Positions 26,801 to 36,261 of a stretch of DNA of 64,000 nucleotides are shown here, one piece after another. The notes under the pieces were generated by a model. That model was not told the DNA's origin and searched no databases. It saw nothing but the letters and a program-made list of their open reading frames with translations. Both the position numbers and the translations under genes were made by a program. The first letter of the stretch is position 1; each line of letters starts with the position of its first letter. The DNA comes from Idiomarina aminovorans (GTDB lineage Bacteria; Pseudomonadota; Gammaproteobacteria; Enterobacterales; Alteromonadaceae): NCBI RefSeq assembly GCF_023155095.1, contig NZ_JAKNDA010000004.1:210469-274468 (forward strand), given 5' to 3'.

Positions 26801-27025
26801 GACCTGCTGGCTTAACTTCTCATTTTCAGTGAGTTTTTGTCCTTCACCAACTGCGGCTAGTAGCCTAGACAACTGCTCCGAAAGCGCTTCAACTAACCTC
26901 TCATGACTGTTTTCTAGGCTTAAATTCTCGAGTTCTGCAACAAGATTATCGTCCTGTGTGAAAAGCTCATTTTCCACTGCTGAGGTTTGAAGTAAATCAT
27001 AAATGCCTCGGTGCAAATTAGGCAT
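23867..27025 (-). CDS. PLD-nuclease / DExH helicase / DUF3427 fusion protein, coupled to recD
   Basis: A 1052-residue nucleic-acid enzyme. In order: a helical N-terminus (1-110); a phospholipase-D-type nuclease half-site (about 125-290) with H228 and K230 (RLHAKAW) and GSANLS (246-251), where the usual HKD aspartate is a glutamate; an SF2 helicase (about 330-700) with Walker A ATGTGKT (357-363), DECH (452-455), motif III LTAT and motif VI QQIGRGLRL; and a DUF3427-type C-terminus (about 750-1050). Such fusions occur in accessory and defence islands. Its ATG overlaps the recD stop by 8 bases (ATGCCTAA) behind an AGGGGG ribosome site, so it is the fourth gene of the recCBD operon. A DNA-processing or anti-phage role is inferred. 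Confidence 0.9.
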   Translation of the reverse strand: MPNLHRGIYDLLQTSAVENELFTQDDNLVAELENLSLENSHERLVEALSEQLSRLLAAVGEGQKLTENEKLSQQVELLNSLLQHSRKQLKEHKAEAIIDEFISPPKVLRSVYRRGEKPELPQIGLAQPWLFTAGKDSPALLHELIAELSCSDHVDILVSFITVSGVRKIYDVLKQITATDAQGNSKTSIRVLTTTYIGATEKNALDMLARLPNCEVRVSLDGRRTRLHAKAWMFERKTGFGSAYVGSANLSGAALMGGLEWTVKFTERGQHNLYSRAKAHFETLWEDGEFQPYDPNDIEHVAALKEALSRESGGRNLPDHITTTFFDITAKPFQADILEQLDNERAHGRYKNLLVAATGTGKTVMAAFDYRRICEYEKGRPRLLFIAHREEILSQSLTTYRQILKDANFGDLMTGRHDPNQYDHLFVTVQSIRSRKLLDRYPDSHWQVVVVDECHHIAARSFDEVVSRVEPKYLLGLTATPERGDNNNILSYFDCRPDGSPSVQMRLWNAVYQQLLAPFEYYACDDGQDYRQVNWTNGDGRSDLSDILSENDVRARNVVRAWDEVVNNIRDSRALAFCVDVNHARFMTKKFNDAGVPAALIYGESSDDERTSLPRKLESKEINVLVTVDLYNEGVDLPFVDTLLLLRPTQSVTLFQQQIGRGLRLHPEKESCLVLDFVGQHRAGFRFDVLYGAITGLTRKEVFDGVQNGFGKLPSGCYLQLQKEARESILGSLRQAINQRWDQLRNELNHFARIKGSNNVSLPEFLNEQQLELTDIYRGSGNNTGWTNLKRAASLIAGDATDEEVYFSKRFIGLLHIDDPDYLHCIKEATSKIESIEWNDKAKQYALMLAYQVDYQNERVGSGVGFIHRLHKEPEAAKELNQLASLLDAKTNYVFEPLPGLENTLLKLHSSYQIREILTAVGFLNEDERKVFREGVLRFQNQKLELLFVTLDKADAVHEGVAYNDYAISREKFHWQSQNTASPHTPTGKRYIESDTNGWQFQLFVRENKQSAYKACGPVKFIDSHGERPMNITWQLEHKLPTRLYQAFNVLR

Positions 27026-28961
27026 TACCGCCCCCTAAGCTTAATCGTTTGTTGCTAACCAAACTCAACCGCTCTTTAGCCCGCGTAATGCCGGTATACA
27101 ACAGCTCTTTGCTTAGCACAGGGCTGTCGTGGTCGGGTAGCACCATCACGGTGTGTTTGAATTCGGAGCCTTGGGATTTATGTACGGTCATGGCGTACAC
27201 GGTTTCTATATGGGTTAGGCGGCTGGGCAATACCCAGCGCACGCCCTTATTTTCAGACTGATTGGCCTGGTCCGGGAAAGCGACGCGCAGGTGGCCTTGT
27301 TCGGGGTCTTTTAAGGTAATGCCAATGTCGCCGTTGTTTAGTTTGAGGCCGTAGTCGTTTTTGGTGACCATAACGGGCCGGCCTTCGTACCAGGTGTTAG
27401 CATTTACGCCGAGTATGTCGCCGACTTTTTGGTTGACGGCTTTCATGCCCCAGGGGCCTTCGCGCAGGGCGGTCAGAATTTGGAAGTTGCTTAGGTTTTG
27501 CAGAGCTTCGTGGGCTATGTTGTTGATATTGCCGGCGTCGGTGGTGATTTCGGTATTGTTCCGGACGTGTAACGTCAGGCTACTGGCTGTCAGGTTTTGT
27601 TTAACCAGGCTCACAAATGCTGAGTCATCCAGACCATTAACTTCGTACACATTAATTGGGTATTCGCCTTCAGCATCCTTAGCTTTCTGAAGCTCCTTTT
27701 GCACGGCGGCGTTATCTTGTCGGTTAATGGCGTTGGCCAGCTCAGCAATGGGTCCTTTAAAGCGATAGCTTTTGCGGAATTTTACAACATGCTGCAGGCG
27801 CTCTTCGCCGTTATCGTCAATGAGCTCTGTGGGCAAGGCGGGTGTGTCGGCAACTTGCTGCAGCCATTGTGCGGTTGCGCTGTGGTAATGGCCTTCGTCC
27901 GCGCCGGCGCATAGGTTACCCAGCACGGCTCCGGCTTCTACCGAGGCTAGCTGATCTTTGTCGCCAATTAACACCAGCCGCGCGTGTTTTGGGGTGGCTT
28001 TTAGCAGCGCGGTCATCATTTCAATGTCTATCATCGAGGCTTCGTCGACAATTACTACGTCGGTGCGCAGTGGGTTGTCTGCGTGGTGCTTAAAAGCGCG
28101 TGAATTTGGCTTTACGCCCAGCAGCCGGTGCAGGGTTTTGCCCTCTGTCTCTATCGAGTCCAGCGCCGGTAGTAAGTTTGCCAGCTGCGGGTTATTTTTT
28201 AACGTCTCTAATTCGGTATCTATGGATTCGGTGAGTCGCGCCGCGGCTTTACCCGTGGGCGCTGCCAGTGACACCCGCAATGGCGGTAAGCCGAGGGTTA
28301 ATGTCTGATGCTGCAACGCGGTTAACAACCGCACTACGGTATAAGTTTTACCGGTGCCGGGGCCACCGGTTATCACGCTAAAGCGGTTGCGCACGGTATT
28401 GGCACAAGCCACCCGTTGCCAGTTAATTTCACCATCTTCGCTTTTATCATTGCCAGGCTGATCAAAAAGCTTGGCCAGGGTGTTTTTTAGCAGGTCGTCG
28501 TTGGTCACCGGCCGGTCGTTCATTCTTGCGTGCAGGTTTTCGGCAATAAAGGTTTCGTATTGCCAGTAGCGACGCAAGTAAAGCTTGCCGTCGTTAAACA
28601 CCAATGGCTCGTTGCTATTGCCGTTGGTATCCACACAAGAGCAGGCGTTTAAGGCGCTGTTTAAATCCGCTCCGAACTGGCGTAACAATGCACCGGGGGG
28701 TGAGCACTCCGGCGAATAGCGGTTTTCGGGCGGTAAATTCAGTACCGTTTCGGGGTCGCTTTGCAACGCCGTAATATCAAGGCTGGTGTGTCCGCGCCCG
28801 GCCTGGTGTGAAGCACAAGCAGCGGCGAATAATACCTCGTCGCGCGCTTCGCCGGCCTGCTGCAAAAATTCAACAAAGGCGAGATCAATGGAGCGTATCC
28901 AGCCGGTATCGCGCCACTGGCTCAGGGCATCAAATAAGGTGTTCGATGTCACGTCGCTCAT
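27018..28961 (-). CDS. recD: Exodeoxyribonuclease V alpha subunit RecD
   Basis: RecD is the fast 5'-3' helicase of the RecBCD complex that repairs double-strand breaks and degrades foreign linear DNA. The 647-residue protein has an N-terminal RecBC-binding region, Walker A GGPGTGKT (199-206), motif II VIVDEASMID, a motif with LIGDKDQLASVEAGAVLG, and a C-terminal SF1B motif TVHKSQGSEF. The ATG overlaps the recB stop by 4 bases (ATGA), and an AAGGAG site lies inside recB. The protein is slightly longer than E. coli RecD (608). Confidence 0.97.
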   Translation of the reverse strand: MSDVTSNTLFDALSQWRDTGWIRSIDLAFVEFLQQAGEARDEVLFAAACASHQAGRGHTSLDITALQSDPETVLNLPPENRYSPECSPPGALLRQFGADLNSALNACSCVDTNGNSNEPLVFNDGKLYLRRYWQYETFIAENLHARMNDRPVTNDDLLKNTLAKLFDQPGNDKSEDGEINWQRVACANTVRNRFSVITGGPGTGKTYTVVRLLTALQHQTLTLGLPPLRVSLAAPTGKAAARLTESIDTELETLKNNPQLANLLPALDSIETEGKTLHRLLGVKPNSRAFKHHADNPLRTDVVIVDEASMIDIEMMTALLKATPKHARLVLIGDKDQLASVEAGAVLGNLCAGADEGHYHSATAQWLQQVADTPALPTELIDDNGEERLQHVVKFRKSYRFKGPIAELANAINRQDNAAVQKELQKAKDAEGEYPINVYEVNGLDDSAFVSLVKQNLTASSLTLHVRNNTEITTDAGNINNIAHEALQNLSNFQILTALREGPWGMKAVNQKVGDILGVNANTWYEGRPVMVTKNDYGLKLNNGDIGITLKDPEQGHLRVAFPDQANQSENKGVRWVLPSRLTHIETVYAMTVHKSQGSEFKHTVMVLPDHDSPVLSKELLYTGITRAKERLSLVSNKRLSLGGGNA

Positions 28962-31900
28962 GTCGGCTCCTTATTAGAAAAGTCCTTTCCAGCAAACAGC
29001 TCATCCAGCTGTTCAATTAATGCCCGTGACGGCCGGTCACAAAACGCTCCGCCGGTTTCGGCTCTGTGCCCGCGTAAAAACAAATACACCGCGCCACCAA
29101 CGTGGGTGTCGTAGTCATAAGCCTCGCCCAGCCGCGCTTTTAATAAACGATGCAGCGCTAAGGTGTAAATCACATACTGTAAGTCATAACGGCTGTGCAG
29201 AATTTTTTCGCGCATGGCCTGCTCGGTGTAGGCGTGGTCGTCTTCGCCCAGCCAGTTCGACTTATAATCCGCCACGTAATACTGCCCGTTGTGTTCAAAC
29301 ACTAAGTCGATAAAGCCTTTTAGCATACCGTTCAGCACATTGGGTTCCAGCGCCGGGCGGTCATGCCCGGGCAGAATGTGTTCGCGCACTACGGCATCCA
29401 GCTTTTGCGCGTGAACCTCACTGGCACCAAACCAGAATTCCGGCTCAGCTTTATATTGTTTCAGCGCCTGCAGGCTAATGGTGTCGCCCTGGCGGTTAAT
29501 GGGGAACTCGTTGTGCAAATAAGCGTTTAACCAGTGGTCTATGCTGGTTTCATGCTCCTGCCAGAACGGGCTGACACAAAACCGCTGCACCAGTCCGGTA
29601 CGTTCGGCGGCATCATCCGCAACCTGTGCAAAGCCAATATTCGCCGACTCTTCCAGCAAGTTATGCAAAAAGGTTCCCGGCCCGGCGCCTTTGGGTAAGT
29701 GATGAATGCTGTCGGGGCTGGGCTCTGCAGCGCTGGCTATTTGTGTTTCGTCTTCGTCGTCACGCTCGTCCAGCAGGTTCATTTCATCCGGCGATTGTGG
29801 CGCGGGTACGCTGGTGGTGCTTGCGCCAGGCTGAGTCGAACCAGAGTATTGCAGCGCACTGTAGCTGGCCACCCACCAACGCTCGAGTTTCCTGCCCGGC
29901 GGCATGTGTCGTGGGTTCAGTTTGGGCCGGGTTTGTTCCTGCTCCAGCGCGCGCACCAGGGGTTCGTCGCTTTCTAAACGGGTTAACTGGGTATGCGGTG
30001 TTTGCTGCCAGCGTTCGCTCACTTCGTTATAAAGCTCATCAGTTAACGAATCGCCGCCGTTTAGCAGATAAAACAACGGGTTATTCCGGTGCTCTTTAAC
30101 GGTTTCCAGCGCAATAAAGGTGGCGTACTGGGCACGGGTTACGGCCACGTACATTTTACGTAGGTCTTCGGCCAGTATTTCGTCACTCAAACGCTGCTTG
30201 TTGTCGTCGTCTTTTGACCACAGCACTTGCAGCTCGCCGTTTTCGTCGTGATACACGGCAGGCGGCCTAATCCGGTAGGCTTCCGCCTGGGTGTACGCCA
30301 CAAAGGGCATAAACACCAGCGGGTACTGCAAACCTTTGGATTTGTGAATAGTGATAATTTTAATCAGCTCGGCGTCACTTTCTAAGCGCAGTTGCTGCTC
30401 GTCGCTCTGGGTGCGGCTGTTGCTGCCAAAGCCGTGTCGCTCGTTCACCTGCTCGGCAAAATGGTTCACCAGCGCCGGAATACCGTCCAGCACCATACTT
30501 TGCTGTTGCAGCAGTTCGGCAAGGTGCAGCACGTCCGATAATTGCCGCTCGCCCTGTATGGTATCGGCCAATAGCTTGGCGGGCACCTGATATTCATGCA
30601 GCAGGTTGTGCAACATGGCCAGCACACCCTGTCGCTGCCACTGATCGTGATAATCCAGAAACTGACCTACGCGGCGTTCCCATTCCTGCTCATTACTGTG
30701 AATCTGCTCCAGCTCAGCCAGGGGTAAGTCCAGTAACTGAGTGCCTAACGCACTGCGTATTAACGACGGGTCACGCGGCTCGGCACAGGCGCTGACTAAG
30801 GTCAGCAGATCTTTGGCCACGCGCTGCGCAAATACCGACTCCCGGTCCGACAAATACACACTTTTCAGGCCGCGATCGCTCAACGCTTTTTTAATGGCAT
30901 TGGCTTCACTGAAGTTATTCACCAGTACCGCTATGTCACTGGTTTTGACCCGCTGTTCGAGGTTGTCGTCTTCATTGTAATAGCCGGCTTGCGGGTCATT
31001 CAGCAGCGAGGCAATTAAATTAGCATGATGGTTCGCCGCCGCCCGGAAGAAGGTGTCTTTGTTGCGCTTTTCTTCACCCGATACCGACCACAGCAGTGCC
31101 GGGGCGGTTTTCAGGTTGCTGGAAAGCAGGCAATGCTTAAAGGTTTTCTTTAATCCGTTGGCTTCTACCCGGTTAAACGGCAGCTCGTTAGTCTGCTCCG
31201 TTTTAAACAGAAAAGCCCCGCGCGGCAGTTCTTCGGCGCGCTCAAACAAGGCATTAACGCCATCCACCATGGCCTGCGACGAGCGGAAGTTTTTCGCCAG
31301 ATTATAATGCCGGCCTTCGGTATCGCGCCGGGCTTTCAAATAGGTGTGAATATCAGCGTTACGGAAGCTGTAAATAGCCTGTTTGGGGTCACCAATCAGG
31401 AAAACGCCAGTGCCTTCATGGGGCTCGGCCAAGTGATAAATACGATTAAAAATCTCGTATTGAACCGGGTCGGTGTCCTGAAATTCGTCCACCATGGCAA
31501 TGGGGTATTGTTTGCGAATGGCCGCCGCTAAAGCTTCACCACTGGGGCCTTTAAGCGCATCACGCAACCGCGTGAGCATATCGTCATGACCCATTTCGGC
31601 GCGCTGATTTTGCAGTTCGGCAAAACGGCGGCTGACCCAGAACGCCGCATGTTGTTTTACTTTGGCCAGTTCTTCCTGCTGCTGCACTTTGCTTTGCTTA
31701 ATGCGTTCCTGCAGTTGGCCTAATATTGCCCAGTTGTCAACCATACCGCCCAGCTTAGCTTCTGCGAATTTTTGCAGCTCATCGGCGCCAATATTTTTCC
31801 AGTTGGCAGCGGTGGCATCGGGCTCCACCATGTCTGGGTCGGCGCACCAGTCGGCAAATTTCTGAAATTGCTTGAGTTTGGTGGCTGCGCCCTTGGCTTG

Positions 31901-32677
31901 TGAGGTTTTATCGACTATATCCTGCACAATAGGCGCAATTTCCTGCTTTATAACGGCCATTCGCGCTTTATGCGCGTTTTCAGCGTCACTCAGTAAGGCA
32001 TGCAGATCACCGCTGACCGGTGCTTTAGCGCTTTTACTCAGGCTGTGGGTTAAGCCCAGTAATGCCTCGGGTGACTTAAAGTCTTCCAGCAGCCGGGCGC
32101 TGAGCTCGGCATCGGCCGGATAAATGAAACGTCTGAAATAGTCTTCGGCGGCCTGCAACCGCAGCTCTTCGTTTTCGGTTTCGACGTTCTGACTGAACAA
32201 GCTGCCGCTGGCAAAGGCGTGCTCTTTCAGCATGGACTGACACCAGCCGTGGATAGTTTTTACGGCAGCTTCGTCCATGGACTGCGACGCTAAGTCCAGC
32301 AGCCGCGCAAGATGCATCAGGTTCTGTTCCTGCGCTACGCAGTCGTCGCGCAGGCTGGCTAAAAACGGGTCACCTTCAACTGCATCCGGATCACGAAAAT
32401 AGGCGGCCGCTTCGGCTAACCGCGCCCGAATACGGTCGCTGAGCTCTTCGGTGGCGGCTTTGGTAAAGGTCATGACCAGAATATTTTTCGGCACCAGTTC
32501 ACGCCCAAAGCTGGTGTTTTCTTGTTCGTTCTTTTCCTCATTCTGAACGCCATGCCCAATCACCAGGCGCACATACAAGGCAGCAATGGTGTAGGTTTTA
32601 CCGGTACCGGCACTGGCCTCAATTAAGCGACTGCTGTTCAGCGGAAAGTCGAGAGGGTTTGACAGTAAGTGGCTCAC
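28958..32677 (-). CDS. recB: Exodeoxyribonuclease V beta subunit RecB
   Basis: RecB is the 3'-5' helicase and sole nuclease of RecBCD. The 1239-residue protein begins at a GTG that overlaps the recC stop (GTGA) behind a GGAGGGG site. Walker A is ASAGTGKT (21-28), motif II is VDEFQDTDP, and the C-terminal RecB nuclease shows IDLVFEHNG and VADYKSNWL, whose Asp, Asp and Lys bind the metal. All elements needed for activity are present. Length is close to E. coli RecB (1180). Confidence 0.97.
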   Translation of the reverse strand: MSHLLSNPLDFPLNSSRLIEASAGTGKTYTIAALYVRLVIGHGVQNEEKNEQENTSFGRELVPKNILVMTFTKAATEELSDRIRARLAEAAAYFRDPDAVEGDPFLASLRDDCVAQEQNLMHLARLLDLASQSMDEAAVKTIHGWCQSMLKEHAFASGSLFSQNVETENEELRLQAAEDYFRRFIYPADAELSARLLEDFKSPEALLGLTHSLSKSAKAPVSGDLHALLSDAENAHKARMAVIKQEIAPIVQDIVDKTSQAKGAATKLKQFQKFADWCADPDMVEPDATAANWKNIGADELQKFAEAKLGGMVDNWAILGQLQERIKQSKVQQQEELAKVKQHAAFWVSRRFAELQNQRAEMGHDDMLTRLRDALKGPSGEALAAAIRKQYPIAMVDEFQDTDPVQYEIFNRIYHLAEPHEGTGVFLIGDPKQAIYSFRNADIHTYLKARRDTEGRHYNLAKNFRSSQAMVDGVNALFERAEELPRGAFLFKTEQTNELPFNRVEANGLKKTFKHCLLSSNLKTAPALLWSVSGEEKRNKDTFFRAAANHHANLIASLLNDPQAGYYNEDDNLEQRVKTSDIAVLVNNFSEANAIKKALSDRGLKSVYLSDRESVFAQRVAKDLLTLVSACAEPRDPSLIRSALGTQLLDLPLAELEQIHSNEQEWERRVGQFLDYHDQWQRQGVLAMLHNLLHEYQVPAKLLADTIQGERQLSDVLHLAELLQQQSMVLDGIPALVNHFAEQVNERHGFGSNSRTQSDEQQLRLESDAELIKIITIHKSKGLQYPLVFMPFVAYTQAEAYRIRPPAVYHDENGELQVLWSKDDDNKQRLSDEILAEDLRKMYVAVTRAQYATFIALETVKEHRNNPLFYLLNGGDSLTDELYNEVSERWQQTPHTQLTRLESDEPLVRALEQEQTRPKLNPRHMPPGRKLERWWVASYSALQYSGSTQPGASTTSVPAPQSPDEMNLLDERDDEDETQIASAAEPSPDSIHHLPKGAGPGTFLHNLLEESANIGFAQVADDAAERTGLVQRFCVSPFWQEHETSIDHWLNAYLHNEFPINRQGDTISLQALKQYKAEPEFWFGASEVHAQKLDAVVREHILPGHDRPALEPNVLNGMLKGFIDLVFEHNGQYYVADYKSNWLGEDDHAYTEQAMREKILHSRYDLQYVIYTLALHRLLKARLGEAYDYDTHVGGAVYLFLRGHRAETGGAFCDRPSRALIEQLDELFAGKDFSNKEPT

Positions 32678-35600
32678 AATTGCCCCTCCGGTACTAAGGT
32701 TAAGCGCATGGGGTCATAGAGCTCGTTAATAAAACGCCGAAAGTGCGGCGATGTTTGAATAGCACTATAGTCTTCCGCTACCCGGCCGCAATAATCGCTG
32801 GAGGTCAGCAGCGCAGCGGCGTTAAAGCCACCTTCTTCATACGCCTGAAGGGCAGCTTCGTGCGCCAGCGATTCGTCATTTTCCTTTTTATCCAGCGAGC
32901 TTAACCAGGTCATAGCAACGTCTAAATGCATGGGCTGTGGCTGCTGTGCCGACAGAGCTACCAATTCCAGAATTTGCTCTAATTGTTGTATTGCTAATTC
33001 CGCCGGCACCGGGGCAACCTGCAACTGGCATCCGCCTTTGGACACAATTAACAAGCGCGTGGGCTGCTGCAAATTCAGCAATAACAAACCGAGGTAATAA
33101 GCACTGGCATGTTTCCAGCCACCACCATTAATGCCTTTGCCATTTTTGGCGGCAATGTTACTTGCCGAAGTAACGACCCACAGACGTTCGCCGTTTTCGT
33201 TGGTGTGCAAGCCGGTCACCGTGTCATCAATAACCAGCCCGGCATGCTCAAAACCCACTTCGACCGGAAACTCATTCACGCCGGAATAGCCCGCTACGCT
33301 CTGTTGGTAAACGTCGAGTATGTCCTGTGTCTGCTCCAGTAACTGCAGGGTGTTTTGTTCGGAAATTGCGCCAATGCCTAACGCGCCTTCGCGCTTAATG
33401 CGGTTCAGCTCTTTTATCAGCGCGGCTTCAATGCCACCGCCGGCTGTGCCTCCAGCGAATGAAAGCGCGCGCTTGCCGGACTCAATCAACCGGGAGGTTA
33501 ATGCCCAGCTTTGCAGGTTATCCATAACAAAGGCTTCGCTGTCATCCAGGTCTTCGCTGTTACGGCTGAAATAAGTATCCAGTTTCCAGTTGAAATACAG
33601 CCGCGCGGGCTCTTCAATAAAGCGTTTAATGTCGGTAATACTCAGTGTGCGTTCCAGCTCGTCATACCCGGCTAATTCCGACGACTTTGCCGACGACTTT
33701 TCCGAAGTAACCGACCCCCGATGCGCCTGCGCCCACTCGCTGGCGTAGGTGAAATAGGGCTGGTCATCAGCATCAGACGTAAAATACGCAGAATTAAACG
33801 GCTGCAACTTATGCTCAATGGTCCACTGTTTAATATCCACACCCCAGCCCTGCTGCAGATGGTCACGCAGTTGCGCCACCAGCACTGATGGGGTGCGTTC
33901 ACTGTTGTCTTTCGCGCTGTAACCGACCCAGCTCAGGTAAAAACAGTCACGCGCCGACAGCATGGCTTCTAAAAACAAGTAACGGTCATCGTCGCGACGG
34001 GAACGGTCACCGGGCCGATAACGGTCAGTCATTAAATCAAAGTCCACCCGCGGCACCGAACGAGGGTAATCACTTTCGTTCATACCCAGCACGCACACGT
34101 ATTTAAACGGAATGGCGCGCATGGGCATTAAGGTGGCGAAGTTGACCGCGCCAGCTAAAAAGCGCTGATTCAGGTTTTGCTGATCCACACGCTCCAGCCA
34201 GGCGTCTTTAAATATGGGTAAGCGCAGCAACGACTCGTTGTCCGCTTCCAGACAAATATCGCGCAATTGATAAAGCTCATCACCTAACTTAGCCAGAAGT
34301 AAGCGATCACTATCTTCTTCCGCCTGGAAAAATCGTTCAAGTAGCCACTCTCCCTGAGCAATCCACTGCGGCAGCGTCGGTTCACCCTGCGCACGTTGCC
34401 ACCACTGTTCCAGTGTGCGCACCACATCGGCCAGACAACCGACCAGTGCAGCACTTAACCCGGCGACTTCGGCATAGGGCTCAACGTTGGCCCAGGGGCT
34501 ATCGCCTGAGGACTCCTTTTCCGCCAACTCGCCCATGGCATAACCGGCTATCATGCGTTTTAAGCCAAACCACCAGCTGTTGGTTTCTTCCGCTTCGGGC
34601 ATATAGAACTGCGAGCGTTGCTGCGCACTTAATCCCCAACGCGCACCAGCCTCTTTTACCCAGCGTTTCAGTTGCGGTAAGTCGTCATCGCCAATACCAA
34701 AGCGTTGCTGCACCGCCGGCACCGACAGTAAATTGAATAAATCGGTCTGGGTAAAACGCAGCTGATCCACCTGCAACAGTAACTCCAGTGCAATCATTAA
34801 CGGCCGCTGATGACGCTCGCCCTGATCGGCAATGGTGTAAGGAATCGCGCGCGGGTCACGTTCGCCAAAGCGGTTGTGGTAACGGCCAAATACCGCATCA
34901 ATATAGGGTGCGTAAGTGTTCACATCCGGCAGCATGACCATAATATCGCGCGGCTTTAAGTCCGGGTCATTGGCAAAGGCATCCAGCAGTTGGTCGTGCA
35001 GCACTTCTAACTCGCGCTGCGGGCTGTGGCACACATGAAACTGCAGTGACTTATCGGTGGCAGCCGGCGTCGGCCAAAGTTCACGGGTTTCATGCACCGG
35101 CCGCAGGTTTAAAATATCGTCCTGCAGCTGCGCTAGTAAATGGCCCGTTGAATGAGGCTCAAAAAGCTCCAGCTTAATGGTATTAAAAGCTTCCTGCTTG
35201 GCCAGGGTTTCGTCGTAGAGATCCAGCAGACGAATATAGTCGCGCCCCTGCTTACCCCAGGACGCCAGCAGCGGATTCGCCAGCTGATGCAGTTCGTCAT
35301 CGTCGGGGGCATCCGGCAGTTCGGGTTTATGCTTTAATCGCGAGGATGCTTGCACCGCCTGCCGCAGAGCTTCTTTGCCGTCGACAATATCGGCCCAGTG
35401 GTACTGCGAGGGGTTATGTACGCACAACAGAATTTGGGTATAGCCTTTAATGGCATCCAGCACCTGCAGCATTTGCTGCGGCAGCGAGGAAATACCAAAC
35501 ACCACCACCCGTGGCGGCAACCCTGCCGGGCGCTCAGTTAACGCCTTGGCGGTATCAATAAAGCGCTGATGCAGCTCTGCACGGTTGTTCCAGTAGTCGT

Positions 35601-36168
35601 CTATGCCAATATCGTTACTGACCGCCCGCCACAGCTCCGGCTGCCATAACTGTTCCGGTTCAACCGGCTGATTCTGCTCGAGTACATCCTGACTTTTTAC
35701 CCAGTTATCCAGCCAGTCAGCCCGGTACACGGCGTACTGATCAAATAAGTCGGCCAAACGGCCACTGAGCTGATACAGCTTACGGCCGTCGGCGTCATCG
35801 GAAGTGTAGTGCTTGAGCGGTGCAAAATGCGGATTATGCTCAATCAGTTCGGGCAGCAGACGCATTAGTCGCCAGGTCAGACGGTCTTTATCAAAAGGAG
35901 AGGTTTTGGGAATATCATTGCCCAGCACTGAGCGGTAGGCTTTCCACTGAAAACGCGCCGGCAGGGTGACGTCTATCATGGCGGCAATGCCATTGGCCTG
36001 GGCTAAATTAATTTTCAGCCACTGGGCAATACCGTTACTTTGCACCAGCACGGTTTCCTGCTCCAGCGGCGCCAGCGGGTAATTTTGGGTGAATGTAACC
36101 GCCACATCGGTTAAGTCTTCCAGCCGATGTCCGTGCGCGACAATAAAGCCGGGGGTCAATTCACTCAC
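32674..36168 (-). CDS. recC: Exodeoxyribonuclease V gamma subunit RecC
   Basis: RecC is the Chi-recognising subunit with an inactivated helicase fold. The 1164-residue protein shows the usual start (GFIVAHGHRLEDL; VLVQSNGIAQWLKINLAQ), the PFKYVCVLGMNESDYPR region, and LSITDIKRFIEEPARLYFNW. It is the first gene of the operon recC-recB-recD-helicase. E. coli separates recC from recB with ptrA; here they overlap directly. Confidence 0.97.
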   Translation of the reverse strand: MSELTPGFIVAHGHRLEDLTDVAVTFTQNYPLAPLEQETVLVQSNGIAQWLKINLAQANGIAAMIDVTLPARFQWKAYRSVLGNDIPKTSPFDKDRLTWRLMRLLPELIEHNPHFAPLKHYTSDDADGRKLYQLSGRLADLFDQYAVYRADWLDNWVKSQDVLEQNQPVEPEQLWQPELWRAVSNDIGIDDYWNNRAELHQRFIDTAKALTERPAGLPPRVVVFGISSLPQQMLQVLDAIKGYTQILLCVHNPSQYHWADIVDGKEALRQAVQASSRLKHKPELPDAPDDDELHQLANPLLASWGKQGRDYIRLLDLYDETLAKQEAFNTIKLELFEPHSTGHLLAQLQDDILNLRPVHETRELWPTPAATDKSLQFHVCHSPQRELEVLHDQLLDAFANDPDLKPRDIMVMLPDVNTYAPYIDAVFGRYHNRFGERDPRAIPYTIADQGERHQRPLMIALELLLQVDQLRFTQTDLFNLLSVPAVQQRFGIGDDDLPQLKRWVKEAGARWGLSAQQRSQFYMPEAEETNSWWFGLKRMIAGYAMGELAEKESSGDSPWANVEPYAEVAGLSAALVGCLADVVRTLEQWWQRAQGEPTLPQWIAQGEWLLERFFQAEEDSDRLLLAKLGDELYQLRDICLEADNESLLRLPIFKDAWLERVDQQNLNQRFLAGAVNFATLMPMRAIPFKYVCVLGMNESDYPRSVPRVDFDLMTDRYRPGDRSRRDDDRYLFLEAMLSARDCFYLSWVGYSAKDNSERTPSVLVAQLRDHLQQGWGVDIKQWTIEHKLQPFNSAYFTSDADDQPYFTYASEWAQAHRGSVTSEKSSAKSSELAGYDELERTLSITDIKRFIEEPARLYFNWKLDTYFSRNSEDLDDSEAFVMDNLQSWALTSRLIESGKRALSFAGGTAGGGIEAALIKELNRIKREGALGIGAISEQNTLQLLEQTQDILDVYQQSVAGYSGVNEFPVEVGFEHAGLVIDDTVTGLHTNENGERLWVVTSASNIAAKNGKGINGGGWKHASAYYLGLLLLNLQQPTRLLIVSKGGCQLQVAPVPAELAIQQLEQILELVALSAQQPQPMHLDVAMTWLSSLDKKENDESLAHEAALQAYEEGGFNAAALLTSSDYCGRVAEDYSAIQTSPHFRRFINELYDPMRLTLVPEGQL

Positions 36169-36261
36169 TCGCTGCTCTCCCTATGGGTTCCTGTAAGACA
36201 TCCATCCTAATCAATAGCGAATTATCTTACTAGTTATAGAGCAACTTATCGACTGACTGGT

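Noticed and set aside
29626..30099. 157-codon open frame on the plus strand
   Set aside because: It lies wholly inside recB on the opposite strand; composition is Arg/Ala/Trp-rich as expected of a GC-rich antisense shadow.
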